A stretch of DNA of 64,000 bases from Gleimia hominis (GTDB lineage Bacteria > Actinomycetota > Actinomycetes > Actinomycetales > Actinomycetaceae), in the NCBI RefSeq assembly GCF_032085515.1, contig NZ_JASXSX010000001.1, positions 186,001 through 250,000 of the forward strand. The letters run 5' to 3'. Made by a program: the position numbers and the translations under genes. The notes below the pieces were generated by a model. The model made no database searches. It was not told the DNA's origin and saw only the letters and a program-made list of their open reading frames with translations. Positions 8,453 through 17,262 of this stretch are shown piece by piece. Each line of letters starts with the position of its first letter. Positions within the stretch are counted from its first letter, which is position 1.

Positions 8453-9076
8453 TCAGATGGCGGCGGATGGGCATAGCTGCGCCAGTTCGCAGTGCCCACA
8501 ATCGGGCTGACGCGAATGGCACACGCGCCGACCGTGCTCAATTAACCGGTGGCACAGAACTGTCCAATCCGCATCCGGCAGAACCCGGGCAATATCTTTT
8601 TCCACAGCCAGCGGGGCTTTGTGTTTACTCCACCCCAGGCGGCGCGCTAACCGTCCCACGTGCGTGTCCACAGTTATTGCCCGCATCCCAAACGCGTTGC
8701 CCATCACCACGTGCGCGGTTTTACGGCCCACCCCCGGCAGGGATTCCAGTTGCTTACGTTCACGCGGTACCTCACCGTGAAAATTATCTTCCAAAGCTGC
8801 CCCTAACCGTACCAACTGGCTGCTGCGACGGTTTTGGAAGCCAAGTGGGCGGACAATGCGCGCAACCGCATCCGGATCCGCATTCGCTAAATCTGTGGGC
8901 GTGGGATAGTGGTCAAACAGCTGCGGGGTGACCGTATTAACCCGCGCGTCCGTGGTTTGCGCCGAAAGCACAGTGGCAACCAGCAGTTCGTAAGCGTTGC
9001 GGTGCACTAGAGCGCAGTGGGCATCGGGGTACAGGTGAGCCAACTCATTTGCAACCGCAGGGGCGTTCGTGTGCAT
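8453..9076 (-). CDS. nth: Endonuclease III (DNA glycosylase/AP lyase)
   Basis: A 207-residue base-excision repair enzyme that removes oxidised pyrimidines and cuts abasic sites. The helix-hairpin-helix motif LPGVGRKTAHVVMG carries the catalytic Lys119, the catalytic Asp is in TVDTHVGRLARRLGW (Asp137), and the [4Fe-4S] cluster ligands are seen as C-x6-C-x2-C-x5-C near the C-terminus (CHSRQPDCGHCELAQLC). Length is normal. It converges on the alpha/beta hydrolase, with 12 bp between the stops, and is divergent from crp, the same arrangement as in mycobacteria. Confidence 0.95.
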   Translation of the reverse strand: MHTNAPAVANELAHLYPDAHCALVHRNAYELLVATVLSAQTTDARVNTVTPQLFDHYPTPTDLANADPDAVARIVRPLGFQNRRSSQLVRLGAALEDNFHGEVPRERKQLESLPGVGRKTAHVVMGNAFGMRAITVDTHVGRLARRLGWSKHKAPLAVEKDIARVLPDADWTVLCHRLIEHGRRVCHSRQPDCGHCELAQLCPSAAI

Positions 9077-9274
9077 ACCCGCCAGCCTAGCTTAAAACCG
9101 TGAATTTAAAACAACCGGTTGGAAACCGCAGGTTTGGAACCACGCAGCAGTCAGATTGATAGCCTCAACTGCATTTTATGTATAAACTTGTTAAAGGCAT
9201 CACAAGAGATTTCAGAGCGCGGCTCAGTCGCGCGCAGTCACAACACCGTTTACAGCGGAGATGGAAGGGAAATC

Positions 9275-9952
9275 GTGGAGAGTAACTACATCAGTCAGGT
9301 CCCACTGTTCGATGGTCTAGATGAACAGCAGCAGACTTCACTGCGTCAGCGGATGGGACAAACAACGCTGCGTCGCGGTGAAGTCCTATTCGAAGAAGGC
9401 GACCAAGGCAACCGCCTGTACATCATCACGGAAGGCAAGATTAAACTGGGCCACACCTCGCTCGATGGGCGGGAGAACCTGCTGGCAGTGCTAGGGCCCG
9501 GTGAGATCATTGGCGAACTCACCCTCTTTGACCCGGGTGCGCGCACCGCATCAGCAACCGCTGTTTCCCCGGTGACGCTCCTGTACTTGGAGCACTCGGA
9601 CCTCGTGGAAATTCTGGACACGAACCCGACGATGGCGCGGCACATGCTGCGTTCACTGGCGCGTCGTCTGCGTCGCACCAACGAGTCGCTTGCTGACCTG
9701 GTGTTCTCAGACGTACCCGGCCGCGTCGCCAAAGCCCTGCTGGACCTGGCAGACCGGTTCGGCACCCAAACTGACCACGGCGTACACGTACCTCACGACC
9801 TCACGCAAGAGGAGCTTGCGCAGCTCGTGGGTGCCTCACGCGAAACTGTTAACAAGTCTTTAGCGGACTTTGTTTCGCGCGGCTGGATCCAGCTCGAAGG
9901 CCGTGCGGTAACACTACTGGACCTGGATCGGCTCGCCCGCCGCGCCCGGTAA
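9275..9952 (+). CDS. crp: Crp/Fnr family cyclic-nucleotide-responsive regulator (GlxR/Crp-like)
   Basis: A 225-residue dimeric transcription factor. An N-terminal cyclic-nucleotide-binding domain (about 8-120) contains the phosphate-binding cassette GEIIGELTLFDPGARTASA, with Glu81 and Arg90 at the positions that hold cAMP. A linker helix follows, then a winged helix-turn-helix with DLTQEELAQLVGASRETVNK. Overall the sequence is close to actinobacterial GlxR/Crp (Rv3676), which act as global regulators. I choose the GTG at 9275 because GGAAGGGA lies five bases upstream and the length then equals the family's ~225 residues; the longer frame from 9119 covers the promoter region. A possible -35 TTGATA is at 9156-9161, with tataaa at 9181. 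Confidence 0.92.
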   Translation: MESNYISQVPLFDGLDEQQQTSLRQRMGQTTLRRGEVLFEEGDQGNRLYIITEGKIKLGHTSLDGRENLLAVLGPGEIIGELTLFDPGARTASATAVSPVTLLYLEHSDLVEILDTNPTMARHMLRSLARRLRRTNESLADLVFSDVPGRVAKALLDLADRFGTQTDHGVHVPHDLTQEELAQLVGASRETVNKSLADFVSRGWIQLEGRAVTLLDLDRLARRAR

Positions 9953-9974
9953 CAACACCCCGGGCCCTAGCGCC

Positions 9975-10014
9975 AAACCTGCGGTAAGGCTGCATCCGCG
10001 GATACCGCAGGTTT
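9975..10014. repeat. 12-bp inverted repeat downstream of crp
   Basis: AAACCTGCGGTA (9975-9986) and TACCGCAGGTTT (10003-10014) pair perfectly around a 16-base loop. It lies just after crp and before a second, stronger hairpin. The arm ACCGCAGGTTT also occurs upstream of crp (9125-9135), so this may be a small repeated element as well as a hairpin. Confidence 0.7.
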
Positions 10015-10022
10015 AAAACACT

Positions 10023-10051
10023 TTGAGGCCCCAGCACTGCTGGGGCCTCAA
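10023..10051 (+). terminator. Hairpin terminator after crp
   Basis: TTGAGGCCCCAGCA, one base, then TGCTGGGGCCTCAA: a perfect 14-bp stem. No long T-tract follows (cgcaattattt), so it may work in either direction or need help. It separates crp from the minus-strand DUF4177 gene, for which it is also downstream. Confidence 0.75.
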
Positions 10052-10159
10052 CGCAATTATTTAACTAGTGTTTCCATGAACATGAACGCACGCCAAAACA
10101 ACTAACGTTGCCGCGAGCCTAGCCGCACGCCGGAAATAACTAGTCTTATTTCGAAGTCG

Positions 10160-10321
10160 CTAGTCTTGCTTAGGGCGTTTCAGATACGCCACAAGACTTT
10201 CGGGGTTCGCGGGTGCGGGAACGACCTGCACGAGTTCCCACCCGTCTTCGCCCCACTGATCCAGAATCTGTTTTGTACTGTGCACCAGCAACGGTATCGT
10301 TGCGTATTCCCATTTCTGCAT
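10160..10321 (-). CDS. DUF4177-like small protein next to WhiB
   Basis: A 53-residue reading frame starting MQKWEYATIPLLVHSTKQ, continuing with LDQWGEDGWELVQVV and ending VAYLKRPKQD. This is the pattern of the short DUF4177 proteins found in actinobacteria (KWEYATVPLL...GDDGWELV...VAYLKRP). It is short and easily missed, but the whole frame fits the family from end to end. Alternative start: an ATG three codons upstream at 10330. It sits between crp and whiB, the usual neighbourhood for this family. Function unknown; the fold is expected to be a small single-domain cytoplasmic protein. Confidence 0.85.
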   Translation of the reverse strand: MQKWEYATIPLLVHSTKQILDQWGEDGWELVQVVPAPANPESLVAYLKRPKQD

Positions 10322-10396
10322 GTACCCCATCCTAAGCTACAAATCCGCCCAGTTGAACCCCACCACCGAAAGTGGGACCCACAAGGCGAACGCTTG

Positions 10397-10738
10397 TTAG
10401 CGACGAACGCGCGCGAGAACTTTCGGTACTTTCGGTGTGCGAATCTCTTCCGCTAACGGATCATCTGAATGTAAGATCCATTCGCGCCAATCCTTGACAT
10501 CCGTGTAGTGGCGGAGCATGGCCCGGCGTTCCCGTTCAGTTAACCCACCCCAGACTCCGAAGTTAGCTTCTGATTGCAACGCGTCCGCCAGGCATTCCAA
10601 CCTCACCTCGCACGCAAAACAGCGCGATCGAACCTGACGCTGACCTGCGCCCTGAACGAACAACGCGTCGGGAGAATCAGTTGCACACAGCGCCTTCGCT
10701 GCCCAGCTCTGATCGCTATCCGCGTATTCGTATTTCAT
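10397..10738 (-). CDS. whiB: WhiB family iron-sulfur transcriptional regulator (WhiB4-like)
   Basis: A 113-residue protein with the four Cys ligands of the Wbl [4Fe-4S] cluster: one in AAKALCATDSP, then CFACEVRLEC (C-x2-C-x5-C). The turn GVWGGLTERERR and a basic C-terminus complete the family pattern. Wbl proteins are redox- or NO-sensing regulators that usually bind sigma factor domain 4. Position next to a PonA2-type PBP and crp matches whiB4 (Rv3681c). I place the start at MKYEYADSDQ (10738); the longer frame crosses the divergent promoter region. It is divergent from ponA2. Confidence 0.92.
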   Translation of the reverse strand: MKYEYADSDQSWAAKALCATDSPDALFVQGAGQRQVRSRCFACEVRLECLADALQSEANFGVWGGLTERERRAMLRHYTDVKDWREWILHSDDPLAEEIRTPKVPKVLARVRR

Positions 10739-10864
10739 TTGCACCCCATTGATACGTCTTAATACGTAACCTTCTCTACATTGTGACCATACACACATGA
10801 ACGCGTTTTTACCAATCGGCCTCCAGTTAGGCAGCGAAGGGCCGGTTCGTCGTAGGCTTAGAAC

Positions 10865-13066
10865 ATGCCTCATTCGAATATTCGCTCGGTCAAAAAACCG
10901 CAGCTCGCCCGTCTCCTCACCGCGTTCCTTGCGGTGTGCGCACTGGCGGGTGTGCTCCTTTCGGGTCTTTTAGTTCCGACCCTTGGGTTAGCGGGCATGG
11001 TGGTGAAGTCTGGTCCGGAGGTTTTTGATTCCCTCCCCGCCGACTTGAAGATCGTTCCCCCGTCGGAACAGTCCACTCTTGTGGCGTCAGACGGCACGGT
11101 TTTGGCGTCGTTCTACACGGAAAACCGGATTGTCGTTCCGCTCGACAAGATTTCCAAGCACCTTCAGCAAGCAGTTATTTCCACTGAGGACCGCCGGTTC
11201 TACGACCATAAAGGCATTGATCCTGAGGGCATGGCCCGCGCCGCGTTGAATAACCTCGGTGGATCCGGGTCCACGCAGGGTGCGTCTACCCTCACGCAAC
11301 AATATGTGAAGAACTCGCTTCTGGAAGCTGGTTTGCAAAAAGGTGACCAGGACATGATTGATGAGGCAACCGAGCAGACCATCGGGAGGAAATTGCGCGA
11401 GGCACGCTACGCCCTGGACCTAGAGAAGCGGTTGTCGAAAGAAGAGATCCTGGCGGGGTACTTGAATATCGCCCCGTTCGGCCCCAACGTGTACGGGGCG
11501 GAAGCGGCTGCGCACCTGTATTTCTCAAAACCAGCTGCGAAACTGGACGCATTAGAATCCGCGCTGCTAGCGGGAATTGTTAAATCCCCCAATGAGTACA
11601 ATCCGCTGCGGAACCCGGATGCGGCTCAGGATCGGCGGGACACGGTCCTAACGTCAATGCTGGCGCAAAACAAGATCACGCAAGAAGAGTACGACAAGTT
11701 CGTGAAAATCCCAGTGAAGAAAATGTTGAAACCCGACTACACTCCCCAGGGGTGTGCGGGAGCTGGCAACGCCGCGTACTTCTGTGAGTACGTGCGGTCT
11801 GAACTGCTGCGGTCAAAAGAGTTCGGGGCATCCCAAGAAGACCGATTGCAGAAACTGCAGCGCGGTGGTTTAACCATTAAAACCACGTTGAATAAGGACT
11901 TGCAGGCGAAAGCGTTCAAGGCGGCGCAAGATCGGATTCCAATTAACGACCCATCGGGTGCCAACACGGCGATAGTTTCTATGGATCCACGCAACGGCGC
12001 GATTGTGGCGATGGCGCAGAACACGAACTTCGGCACCCCCACGGAGCAGAACCCGGGAGCAACACAGAACTCGATCACGGCCGATAAGGCACACGGTGGT
12101 GGTGATGGGTTCCAGGCGGGGTCAGCGTTGAAGCCGTTCACGATGCTCGAATGGTTCCGTGAGGGCCGCTCCGCGTATGAACGGGTTGGAGGCCACTCCA
12201 TTCACTTCAGCCGAGGAGAGTGGAATATTCCATGCGCCCCCCAGATGGCGGACAACTGGACGGTGCAGGATGTGGACGGTAAACCCGGGTCGTTCAACAT
12301 TATTGAGGCCACGGAGAAGTCTGTGAACCGTGCCTACGCGCACATGGCAACCCAGTTGGATATGTGCAAGCTCTTTGACGGCATGAAAGACCTGGGGATC
12401 TCTAAGCCCGACGGTTCCCGGTTGGATCCGCACCCGTCGTCCATTATTGGTGCACCGGCAACCCCGCTGAGCATGGCGCGCGCGTATTCTGCGTTCGCTA
12501 ACAAAGGTAAGTTGTGCAAACCCATGTCCGTGACCGAGGTGACGGATCGGGATGGTAAGCAGGTTGCGAAGTTCAAGTCTTCTTGTTCGCAAGCGATACC
12601 GGAGAAGAATGCGAACCAGGTGGCGGATGTGCTGCAGCAAACCACGCAGAGCGCGTTCTACCGCGCCTCTGACATTGGCCGCCCGCACATCGGGAAGACC
12701 GGGACTACGGATAACAACGCGGGTCTTTGGTTCGTGGGTGGTACCCCGCAGCTGATTACCAGCGCGTGGGCGGGTTACGCTTCCCAGTCTTCGGCGTCGA
12801 TGAATGGCATTACCGTTAACGGCACATACTACGGCACGGTTTACGGTGGTACGTTCACCGCTCCGATGTGGAAGCAGTACATGGAGTCTGCTTTGGAGGG
12901 CCAGGAGGTAATGAACTTCCCTGAGGCAGACTTGACTAACGGGAAGAAAGACGAACCCGCGCGGGCTCGTGAGCCGCAGCATCAGCAGGCTGAAGACGAG
13001 GGTGAGCGGGATGCCGAACCTCAATACGAGTACGTTTACGAATATGAGGAAGACGACGGCGAATAG
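10865..13066 (+). CDS. ponA2: Class A penicillin-binding protein (transglycosylase/transpeptidase, PonA2-like)
   Basis: A 733-residue bifunctional cell-wall polymerase. One membrane anchor lies at about 15-40. The GT51 glycosyltransferase domain has STEDRRFYDHKGIDPEG (catalytic Glu near residue 106) and GASTLTQQYVKN. The transpeptidase domain shows the active-site motif S-A-L-K at about 420-423, S-V-N near 486 and K-T-G near 611. The C-terminus (from about 695) is a charged Glu/Asp/Tyr tail. No PASTA domain is seen, whereas mycobacterial PonA2 has one. The stop codon overlaps the GTG of the metallophosphoesterase by one base. Confidence 0.93.
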   Translation: MPHSNIRSVKKPQLARLLTAFLAVCALAGVLLSGLLVPTLGLAGMVVKSGPEVFDSLPADLKIVPPSEQSTLVASDGTVLASFYTENRIVVPLDKISKHLQQAVISTEDRRFYDHKGIDPEGMARAALNNLGGSGSTQGASTLTQQYVKNSLLEAGLQKGDQDMIDEATEQTIGRKLREARYALDLEKRLSKEEILAGYLNIAPFGPNVYGAEAAAHLYFSKPAAKLDALESALLAGIVKSPNEYNPLRNPDAAQDRRDTVLTSMLAQNKITQEEYDKFVKIPVKKMLKPDYTPQGCAGAGNAAYFCEYVRSELLRSKEFGASQEDRLQKLQRGGLTIKTTLNKDLQAKAFKAAQDRIPINDPSGANTAIVSMDPRNGAIVAMAQNTNFGTPTEQNPGATQNSITADKAHGGGDGFQAGSALKPFTMLEWFREGRSAYERVGGHSIHFSRGEWNIPCAPQMADNWTVQDVDGKPGSFNIIEATEKSVNRAYAHMATQLDMCKLFDGMKDLGISKPDGSRLDPHPSSIIGAPATPLSMARAYSAFANKGKLCKPMSVTEVTDRDGKQVAKFKSSCSQAIPEKNANQVADVLQQTTQSAFYRASDIGRPHIGKTGTTDNNAGLWFVGGTPQLITSAWAGYASQSSASMNGITVNGTYYGTVYGGTFTAPMWKQYMESALEGQEVMNFPEADLTNGKKDEPARAREPQHQQAEDEGERDAEPQYEYVYEYEEDDGE

Positions 13067-13998
13067 TGCCTAAAAAACCAGTTTTAACACGATTGAGGTA
13101 CGCAACCGCGGTGGTGGCGGCAACTGCGATGGCAGGGTTGGCGTGGACGCAGGTGGAGCGGCGGTGGCCGACGGTGCGTCACGTGGATGCCCACGGCGTG
13201 CTGCCCACCGGGTCTGCGCCAGTGCGGGTTCTGCACGTGTCTGATCTGCACCTGTTTCCAGGCCAGGATTTTTTAGTTGATTTTGTGCGCAGTTTAGCGG
13301 AACTGGAGTTCGACTTCGTCGTGTCTACGGGCGATAACTTCGGGTCCACCCGAGGGTTGCCGATGCTACGCCGGGCGTACGAGCCTCTGCTGGGCCATCC
13401 CGGCGCGTTCGTGTTTGGTTCTAACGACTATTATTCGCCGCAGCCAAAACCGTGGCATTCTTACCTGGTGGGTTCGCGCCGCCACGCGTTCAACCGGGTG
13501 TCGCGTACAAAACCGGATTTGCCGTGGCAGGAGTTGGAAGCGTTTTTTCACAACGCCGGCTGGGTTAACTTGAACAACCGGGCGGGGCACGTGCAGTTAG
13601 AGGACGGGCGCACGCTGGCACTAATGGGGGTGGATGACCCGCATATTCACCGCGACCGGATGCCCGTTCCGAATGCGGATTGGAATTCTCCTGAGGCGCT
13701 GCGGATCGGCTTGTTGCACGCTCCTTACCAGCGGGTCCTCAACGAGTTCGTCCACTTGGGAGCGCAAGCACTGTTCGCGGGGCATACGCACGGTGGGCAG
13801 TTGCGCGTGCCAGGCGTGGGGGCGATTGTCAGTAACTGCGATGTGCCGCGCAGCATGGTGCGTGGTTTACACCGCTGGCACACCGCCGAAGGGGCCGCGG
13901 TTTTGAACGTGTCCGCTGGTTTAGGTACGTCCATGTATGCGCCCGTGAGGTTTGCCTGCCGGCCTGAGGTTAGCTTGGTGACCTTACATTCCGCGTGA
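13066..13998 (+). CDS. Membrane-anchored calcineurin-like metallophosphoesterase
   Basis: A 310-residue protein with an N-terminal hydrophobic segment (about 10-28) and the full set of binuclear metallophosphoesterase motifs: SDLHLFPG (D-x-H), STGDNF (GDN), FGSNDYY (in place of GNHD), LLHAP and FAGHTHGGQLRVPG. It is related to YkuE/Rv3683-type enzymes, thought to act at or near the membrane; the substrate is unknown. Expressed with ponA2 (TAGTG overlap), which suggests a role linked to the envelope. Confidence 0.9.
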   Translation: MPKKPVLTRLRYATAVVAATAMAGLAWTQVERRWPTVRHVDAHGVLPTGSAPVRVLHVSDLHLFPGQDFLVDFVRSLAELEFDFVVSTGDNFGSTRGLPMLRRAYEPLLGHPGAFVFGSNDYYSPQPKPWHSYLVGSRRHAFNRVSRTKPDLPWQELEAFFHNAGWVNLNNRAGHVQLEDGRTLALMGVDDPHIHRDRMPVPNADWNSPEALRIGLLHAPYQRVLNEFVHLGAQALFAGHTHGGQLRVPGVGAIVSNCDVPRSMVRGLHRWHTAEGAAVLNVSAGLGTSMYAPVRFACRPEVSLVTLHSA

Positions 13999-14072
13999 GG
14001 TTCATTACCGTTACAAAAGTCTTTTGGTGGTTTGACAGCCGCTTGGCTATACTAATCAAGTCGCTTTGACTT

Positions 14073-14149
<77 letters not shown>

Positions 14150-14590
14150 TATGATGTCTCGAGGCATTGTTAACTGGTGTCTCGGGGCATTATTTACATT
14201 ATTTTGCGCTATTGTTTACTTTTTAGTTGGTAGTTTTTGTTGGGGTCGAGTGCGATCTCGACAGCTATTCCTTTGGCGTTGTGGTTGATTACTTTTCCGG
14301 TGTTGTGGTTGCTTATTAGGATCTTGTTGTTTATGGGCTCTTCACCACAAACTCTTTTTAGAAAAACCCTGGATAGTATTTAAGTAATTGCTTACTGTTT
14401 TAAAAGATTTTCTTGGCACTAAATCATGAGGCGTCGCTCACCTCAAAGAACCCATTATTTCCCGTATTTACGCGCTTTAAGCCGAGTCGAAGAAGAATTT
14501 GCGGTTGCTTTCACCCCTCCCCTTTCGTCCCCTATTTTTGACGGAAACAACCGTTACTATTGAGGCAGTTATTAACTCCAGGGAGGGACG
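14150..14590. other. AT-rich intergenic region upstream of dmsA
   Basis: About 440 bp without a credible gene. The stretch 14330-14430 is clearly richer in A/T than the surroundings and probably contains the dms promoter and anaerobic control sites. I see no convincing FNR (TTGAT-N4-ATCAA) box. Confidence 0.5.
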
Positions 14591-17218
14591 TTGCGAGTAC
14601 TACACGAAGCTCAGAAAGAGCCGAAAGCCAGCATTCAAGCAGAACCTTCATCTGAGACCCCCGATAAACGAGGTGGGGTAACCCGCCGGTCATTCCTCGG
14701 ATGGTCAGCAGTGGCCGGTGCAGGGCTCGGACTCGTGGGATGTTCCACCCAGAAAAACCCGTACTCCATTCACGGCCAAGCCCTCGTGGCAAACGGAACC
14801 GGACGCACCGACGTCGATAAAACCGTGTGGTCAGCCTGCACCGTGAACTGTGGGTCACGCTGCCCCCTGCGCCTACAAGTTAAAGACGGGCAAGTGGTAC
14901 GGGTCTTACCCGACAACACGGGCACAGATGAGCTGGGGAACCAGCAGGTACGCGCCTGCCCGCGCGGCCGGTCAATCCGCCACCGCATCTACAATCCGGA
15001 TCGTCTCAAACACCCCCTCAAGCGCAAAGCCGGTACTAAACGCGGGGACGACCAGTGGGAAGAAATCAGCTGGGACCAGGCCCTAACCGAAATCGCGCAG
15101 AAAATGAAAGAGATTAAACGCGACTACGGAAACGAAGCGTTCTACATTAACTACGGCACGGGGGTACTTGGTTCCACGATGTCTTGCTCATGGCCGCCAA
15201 ATACGACGCCCGTGGCGCGGCTGCTGAACCTCTACGGCGGGTACTTGGACCACTACTCGGACTACTCCACTACGGGTATCACTCAGGCATACCCCTATTT
15301 TTACGGCGGGTGGCAAAACACGAACTCGCTTGACGACGTGATGAACTCAAAATTGCAAGTCATGTTCGGTAACAACCCGCAAGAAACCCGCATGTCTGGC
15401 GGTGGGCAAACCTTCGTCACCCAATACGTTAAACAGCACGCGAATGTGAAAACGATTGTGATCGACCCGCGTTACTCCGAAACGTCGATTGCTCTTGGTG
15501 ACGAATGGGTTGCGCTACGGCCCGGCACGGACGCCGCCCTGATCGCCGGAATGATTTACGTGATGATCAAAGAGGGGTTGCACGACCAAGCGTTCCTAGA
15601 CAAGTACTGCGTGGGATTCGACGAGAACACCTTACCCGAAGGCGCACCGAAGAACTCCTCTTACCGCGCTTACCTAGAAGGTAAGGGCCCGGACAAGACA
15701 GCGAAAACACCGCAGTGGGCGGCGCGCATAACGGGGGTACCTGCTAAACGTATTGAACAGTTGGCCCGCGAAATCGCCGGTGCTAAACCGTGCGCAATCA
15801 GCCAAGGGTGGGGGCCGCAGCGGCACGCGAACGGTGAGAACGCAGCCCGCGCCATCTTCTTGCTCGCAGCCGTAACCGGTAACATCGGCATCCCCGGTGG
15901 GGGTACTGGTGGCCGGGAAGGGGGTTCTTCCCTACCGGTAGACCCGATTTTTAACACGGAGTACACGAACCCCTCAAACAAAATTATTTCCGTATTCGGA
16001 TGGCTCGACGCGATTGAACGCGGCCCCGAACTAGACACGTTCAACGCCGGGGTGGGGGTAAAACCAGAACCGGGCGTGCGGGCCCTGAAAGTACCGGTAG
16101 ACGAGGATGGGAACCCGACGAACACGAAACTGGAAGTGCCAATTAAGGCGGTGTTCAACTACGGTTCCAACTCGCTCGTGAACCAAACGGGAGATAACAA
16201 CCGGTCGGTAGAGATCCTCCAGAATGAAGAAAACTGTGAACTGATCGTCACGTGCGACATCATGAAAACCGTGACGGCACGGTACTCGGACTACATTCTG
16301 CCAGGCACGTCCACGTCGGAGGAATCGGACTTCCACCAGGGGGAAAACGCAACCCCAATGGCGTACGGGATCGTGTCGCAACAGGCGATTAAACCGCTGT
16401 ACGAATGCAAATCCATTTTCGACATCTGCACCCTACTAGCAGAAAAACTCGGGTTGAAAGACGAGTTCACGGGTGGGAAAACGCGTGAGGAATGGCTGGA
16501 AGCCACGATTGCTGCCGCCCGCGAAGAAGACCCCGACCTACCCACGTACGCGCAGTGGAAAGAAATGGGAATCTACCGGCGCAAAGTTGATTCCGAGGTA
16601 CCCATGGCGGATTTTCGAGAAGACCCGCAAGCGAACCCGTTGGACACGCCGTCTGGGAAGATCGAGATCTACTCCAAACGCCTCCAAGACATGGGGCAAA
16701 AATGGCACTTCGGGCAAATCCACGAGCAGCGCAAAGGCGATAAACTCACGGCCCTACCGGAATACATTGAAACCTGGGAAGGCCCAGCGGAAGCACAGGA
16801 GAACCCGGATTACCCACTGCAGGTGATCGGACACCACTTCAAGGGCCGCACTCACTCTTCGTACGGGAACGTGGAATGGCTCAAAGAAGCGCACGTGCAA
16901 ACCGTGTGGCTTAACCCGATTGACGCGAAAACCAGGGGCATTAAGAACGACGACCTCGTGTTTGTCTACAACCCGCGCGGCACCATCCGGCTGCCTGCGA
17001 AAGTGACGACGCGGATCAGCCCCGGAACGGTTTCAGTCCCTCAGGGCGCGTGGTACGACCCGAAACCATCCACGGAAGTGAAGCCCCCTAAGGGCGCTAA
17101 CCCAAATAAACCAGTGGACGTGAACGGGTCCGTGAATACGTTAACGTCCCTGCACCCCACCCCGCTGGCGAAAGGCATGGGCGTGCACACCACCCTCGCG
17201 CAAGTGGTGAAGGCATAG
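14591..17218 (+). CDS. dmsA: DMSO/TMAO reductase-type molybdopterin oxidoreductase, catalytic subunit
   Basis: An 875-residue Mo-bisPGD enzyme for anaerobic respiration on S- or N-oxides. A twin-arginine signal (Arg32-Arg33, TRRSFLG) is followed by a hydrophobic stretch ending in LVGC, a possible lipobox. The N-terminal [4Fe-4S] ligands are in SACTVNCGSRC with a fourth Cys in RACPRG. The middle is very close to E. coli DmsA (MFGNNPQETRMSGGG, DPRYSETSIALGDEW, RPGTDAALIAG, CQGWGPQR-like SQGWGPQRHANGE); the expected Ser ligand of Mo lies in YSTTG at about residue 226. The start is TTG, supported by AGGGAGGGA just upstream. First gene of dmsABC-torD-torD. The 3' end is duplicated (see repeat). 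Confidence 0.95.
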   Translation: MRVLHEAQKEPKASIQAEPSSETPDKRGGVTRRSFLGWSAVAGAGLGLVGCSTQKNPYSIHGQALVANGTGRTDVDKTVWSACTVNCGSRCPLRLQVKDGQVVRVLPDNTGTDELGNQQVRACPRGRSIRHRIYNPDRLKHPLKRKAGTKRGDDQWEEISWDQALTEIAQKMKEIKRDYGNEAFYINYGTGVLGSTMSCSWPPNTTPVARLLNLYGGYLDHYSDYSTTGITQAYPYFYGGWQNTNSLDDVMNSKLQVMFGNNPQETRMSGGGQTFVTQYVKQHANVKTIVIDPRYSETSIALGDEWVALRPGTDAALIAGMIYVMIKEGLHDQAFLDKYCVGFDENTLPEGAPKNSSYRAYLEGKGPDKTAKTPQWAARITGVPAKRIEQLAREIAGAKPCAISQGWGPQRHANGENAARAIFLLAAVTGNIGIPGGGTGGREGGSSLPVDPIFNTEYTNPSNKIISVFGWLDAIERGPELDTFNAGVGVKPEPGVRALKVPVDEDGNPTNTKLEVPIKAVFNYGSNSLVNQTGDNNRSVEILQNEENCELIVTCDIMKTVTARYSDYILPGTSTSEESDFHQGENATPMAYGIVSQQAIKPLYECKSIFDICTLLAEKLGLKDEFTGGKTREEWLEATIAAAREEDPDLPTYAQWKEMGIYRRKVDSEVPMADFREDPQANPLDTPSGKIEIYSKRLQDMGQKWHFGQIHEQRKGDKLTALPEYIETWEGPAEAQENPDYPLQVIGHHFKGRTHSSYGNVEWLKEAHVQTVWLNPIDAKTRGIKNDDLVFVYNPRGTIRLPAKVTTRISPGTVSVPQGAWYDPKPSTEVKPPKGANPNKPVDVNGSVNTLTSLHPTPLAKGMGVHTTLAQVVKA

Positions 17219-17247
17219 GCGTCGAAGCCAAGTGGTGAAGGCATAGG
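17201..17247. repeat. Direct repeat duplicating the dmsA 3' end and stop codon
   Basis: caagtggtgaaggcatagg occurs at 17201-17219 and again at 17229-17247, period 28. The first copy contains the dmsA stop TAG and the second repeats it in a different frame just before the dmsB ribosome binding site. Confidence 0.9.
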
Positions 17248-17262
17248 TGAAGAGGAAGATAG

